A stretch of DNA of 16,049 nucleotides from Dehalococcoidia bacterium UBA6808 (GTDB lineage: Bacteria; Chloroflexota; Dehalococcoidia; GIF9; UBA5629), in NCBI GenBank assembly GCA_002452695.1, contig DKFA01000027.1, forward strand, positions 2,482 through 18,530, read 5' to 3'. Made by a program: the position numbers and the translations under genes. Within the stretch, counting starts at the first letter, position 1. Each line of letters opens with the position of its first letter. This document shows positions 14,013 to 16,049 of the stretch, in pieces. The notes under the pieces are model-generated. The model was not told the DNA's origin and searched no databases. It was given only the letters and a program-made list of their open reading frames with translations.

Positions 14013-14954
14013 ATGAGCGGCGCAAAGGTTTCGGTCATCATCCTCAACTGGAACGGTTTGAACGATACCATCGATTGTCTGGAATCGCTTAAACAGGTTG
14101 ATTATCCCGATTTCGATATTGTTGTCATAGATAACGGTTCAAGCGGCAACGATGCCGCTGTGCTAGCAGAGAGGTATGCGGGCTGCATACACCTGCTGGG
14201 GAGCAGCGAAAATCTGGGCTATGCGGCAGGGATCAACCTCGGCATCAGGTATGTACAGGACCACCTCGACAGTGCCTATGTGTTACTGCTCAACAACGAT
14301 ACTCTGCTTGATCCAGCCTTTTTAACGCTGCTGGTAAAGGCGTTCCAGGACGACTCTGCTGTAGGCATAGCCGGCCCCAAGGTTTATTACTATGATTATC
14401 CTGACAGGGTGCAAAGCGCGGGCAACAGGGTGAATATGTATACCGGGCAGATCACCATGATCGGTAACAAGCAGGTCGACCGTGGACAGTTCGACAATAT
14501 CGAACGTGTTGATTTCTTTGCGCCCTGCCTGCTGGTCAGCCGTGCCCTGATCGATAAGATCGGGTTGCTGGATGAGAGCTATTTCTGCTATTGGGAGGAT
14601 GCCGACTACTGCACCAGGGCCAGACATGCCGGATATAAAGTAACCTATGTTCCTGCATCAAAGGTCTGGCACAGGACGCCGGTCAAGCTGAAGGCCACCG
14701 ACAGGGAGCCCGCAAAAAGCAAGACGGCCGCTATCTTTCCTTATTATTACATCACACGCAACAGCTGGCTTTTCATGAGGAAGCATGCAACAAAGCTGCA
14801 ATATACTACTTTTTGCCTGTATTTCTTTACAGTCAATCTCGTATTAATGGCGGGTGCCTCGCTGTTCTATCACCGCAGCGTCAAGCTGTTCGGGGCCTTC
14901 CTGGCGGGAATACGTGACGGGCTGGCGGGAATAAAAGGCAGGACTTTTAAATAG
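14013..14954 (+). CDS. GT2-family glycosyltransferase (rhamnosyltransferase-like, membrane-anchored)
   Basis: A 313-residue GT-A glycosyltransferase. The order is VIILNWNGLNDTIDCLESL, VIDNGSSGND, NLGYAAGINLGI, the DXD-like N94-N95-D96-T and a CYWEDADYCTRARHAGYK segment holding the catalytic base region. Near the C-terminus is a hydrophobic stretch (about residues 268-290) that would anchor it to the membrane. Inverting enzymes of this group, often annotated WbbL/rhamnosyltransferase-like, extend lipid-linked glycans on the cytoplasmic side. No clear Shine-Dalgarno precedes the ATG and the 38-base gap after the transaldolase gene is the largest in the operon, so expression may partly differ. 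The 3' end overlaps the convergent methyltransferase gene by 8 bases. Donor and acceptor cannot be read from sequence. Confidence 0.9.
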   Translation: MSGAKVSVIILNWNGLNDTIDCLESLKQVDYPDFDIVVIDNGSSGNDAAVLAERYAGCIHLLGSSENLGYAAGINLGIRYVQDHLDSAYVLLLNNDTLLDPAFLTLLVKAFQDDSAVGIAGPKVYYYDYPDRVQSAGNRVNMYTGQITMIGNKQVDRGQFDNIERVDFFAPCLLVSRALIDKIGLLDESYFCYWEDADYCTRARHAGYKVTYVPASKVWHRTPVKLKATDREPAKSKTAAIFPYYYITRNSWLFMRKHATKLQYTTFCLYFFTVNLVLMAGASLFYHRSVKLFGAFLAGIRDGLAGIKGRTFK

Positions 14955-15603
14955 CTGCGCGTGTTTTGGCATACAGCAGCCACATCTCTTCCTGCAGGTT
15001 GGAGCTGCCTGAACCAACCAGGCGGAAGCCGCATTTATCCAGCATGCTGGTGTAATCCGTTCTGGTATAACGGTATTCCTTCTCCCATGATGCACCGGAG
15101 AGGGAATGCCACAACTCTTTAAGCCTGCCTGTCAGCGATGTCTGGTCCGGCTGTACAAGCAGTATATATCGGCGTGAAATACGGCACATTTCTTTTACAA
15201 TTTCCAGAGCGTCGGACCTGTTTTCGTAATGTTCCAGCACGCCCTGCGAAAAGACCATGTCGAATGAACCATCGGCAAAACCTGTCTGCTTGATATCCCT
15301 CAGGAAAACATCCTTATCGGTCTGAAACCCAAAAAGTTGGGCACTTATTTTAAGGCTGTTAACGGCAGCGTCGATGCCGATGGCTTTTGCATAGCCCAGT
15401 CTGCGCAAGATACTAAGCGTGGATCCGCTGCCGCAGCCGGCGTCCACGATGCTCGCCGTGAGCGGAAGGCTGATGCCTGCCAATACCTTGCGCAGGGTCT
15501 TGATGCGCTCGGCATGCAGCCTCCTGCCAAAAAAATTGGGTGCCCTGTAGCCCTGCCAGATCTGGTCCCAGCCGTTGACGACCGGGTTATCGTCATTCTT
15601 CAT
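14947..15603 (-). CDS. Class I SAM-dependent methyltransferase
   Basis: A 218-residue protein with a class I methyltransferase core: motif I SIVDAGCGSGSTLSILRRLG (about 51-70), acidic end GIDAAV, motif II FADGSFDMVFSQGVLEHYEN, and a C-terminal half with RYILLVQPDQTSL. It resembles Methyltransf_11/UbiE-like enzymes found in glycan and lipid loci. It lies after the partial gene at the right edge, on the strand opposite the large operon, and its end overlaps the GT2 gene by 8 bases. The ATG at 15603 has no good Shine-Dalgarno; the conserved core begins far enough in that the start may vary slightly. A role in methylating a glycan sugar is inferred from location only. Confidence 0.85.
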   Translation of the reverse strand: MKNDDNPVVNGWDQIWQGYRAPNFFGRRLHAERIKTLRKVLAGISLPLTASIVDAGCGSGSTLSILRRLGYAKAIGIDAAVNSLKISAQLFGFQTDKDVFLRDIKQTGFADGSFDMVFSQGVLEHYENRSDALEIVKEMCRISRRYILLVQPDQTSLTGRLKELWHSLSGASWEKEYRYTRTDYTSMLDKCGFRLVGSGSSNLQEEMWLLYAKTRAAI

Positions 15604-15669
15604 ATCTATATCGCAACCGAAAAGATTGTCTAAGGTCTATATTGTCGCAGTATTCATGCCGCCTGTCTA

Positions 15670-16049
15670 TCAGCGTGTTGTTTTAACCGCGTCCCTGATC
15701 TGCCAGACCTCGCTGCCGCCGTTGATATAGATACGGTTGCCGGACTGCATTGCCGTTGACAGCCCGGGCAGGTCTTCAACGCCCAGGTGTTCCCTCATGC
15801 CCGGCCTTCCCTCATTGAAAAAGGCCAGTTCATCCTTACTGGTGTTCCATGATGTGAAGAAAATGTAGCCATCGGGATAAGCGCCGTTATTGCGGTCGAA
15901 AAATGCGGTGCGCAGGCGGGGCGGGTAGTCCTCAAATTCCACTACCTTGAAGGCATGGACGTCCGTAAACACGGTGGCATTGTCGCAGGCGCGCTGCGAC
16001 AGCCAGCGGGCGGCGGCGCCGTCCTGCCGGTTGAAATTGCCGGCCAGGT
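15670..16049 (-). CDS. C-terminal part of an unidentified protein, possibly a membrane glycosyltransferase
   Basis: The minus-strand frame ending in TGA at 15670 is open to the window edge (125 residues seen). It is upstream of, and co-directional with, the methyltransferase gene (66 bases apart). A GTG at 15972 lies inside the open frame, but the same frame continues upstream with protein-like text (NFNRQDGAAARWLSQRACDN), so I read it as the end of a longer protein. There is no membrane helix in this part; it is soluble and mixed alpha/beta (NATVFTDVHAFKVVEFEDYP, PDGYIFFTSWN, SGNRIYINGGSEVW). Such a soluble tail after residues like 'AAARWL' resembles the extracytoplasmic C-termini of GT-C-type membrane glycosyltransferases. 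That is a guess from pattern and context, not an identified domain. Confidence 0.55.
   Translation of the reverse strand, partial: LAGNFNRQDGAAARWLSQRACDNATVFTDVHAFKVVEFEDYPPRLRTAFFDRNNGAYPDGYIFFTSWNTSKDELAFFNEGRPGMREHLGVEDLPGLSTAMQSGNRIYINGGSEVWQIRDAVKTTR

Noticed and set aside
1..16049. CRISPR array, tRNA or rRNA genes, prophage or defence genes
   Set aside because: No regularly spaced direct repeats, no tRNA-like TTCGA arms in a cloverleaf context and no rRNA-like stretches were seen. Apart from the toxin-antitoxin pair and the IS remnant, all genes fit glycan work.

Overview
The window looks like bacterial chromosome carrying a surface-glycan / N-linked protein-glycosylation locus. Bacterial signs are a near-consensus sigma70-type promoter, Shine-Dalgarno starts with some GTG and TTG start codons, a RelE/ParE-type toxin-antitoxin pair and a remnant of an IS1182-type transposase. 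The oligosaccharyltransferase has an archaeal/Chloroflexota flavour. Together with moderate GC and multi-gene polycistrons this makes Chloroflexota (Dehalococcoidia/Anaerolineae-like) a reasonable guess, but nothing here proves the phylum.

Layout. (1) 1-525, minus strand: a toxin-antitoxin operon (toxin cut by the left edge) with an extended -10 promoter and an overlapping 12-bp inverted repeat. (2) 627-3023, plus: a strong promoter and a 781-residue STT3/AglB/PglB-type oligosaccharyltransferase. (3) 3045-4532, minus: a Wzx-type lipid-linked oligosaccharide flippase, convergent with STT3. (4) 4533-5848: a region without intact genes, apart from an internally deleted IS1182-type transposase ORF and a hairpin. 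(5) 5849-14954, plus: ten tightly packed genes, probably one operon. Their order is FAD-dependent UDP-galactopyranose-mutase-like flavoprotein, Zn-ribbon methyltransferase, GT4 glycosyltransferase, NAD-dependent sugar epimerase, HddC-like sugar-1-phosphate nucleotidyltransferase, HddA heptose kinase, GmhA-like isomerase, GmhB phosphatase, transaldolase and GT2 glycosyltransferase. (6) 14947-16049, minus: a class I methyltransferase and the C-terminal end of an unidentified protein that runs off the window.

How the genes fit together. Genes 5-9 of the operon encode what is needed to make GDP-D-glycero-alpha-D-manno-heptose, starting one step before the usual pathway. The transaldolase could supply sedoheptulose 7-phosphate. 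GmhA would make heptose 7-phosphate, HddA the 1,7-bisphosphate, GmhB the 1-phosphate and HddC the nucleotide sugar. The coupled epimerase and the mutase-like flavoprotein could then alter the configuration or ring form of a nucleotide sugar. The GT4 and GT2 enzymes would build the glycan, the methyltransferases could cap or decorate it, the flippase would move it across the membrane and STT3 would transfer it to Asn of exported proteins. The inference I find most interesting is that this is a heptose-containing N-glycan locus with its own sedoheptulose-phosphate-forming enzyme. The individual family assignments are well supported by motifs; the joint pathway, the acceptor and the sugar identity are inferred.
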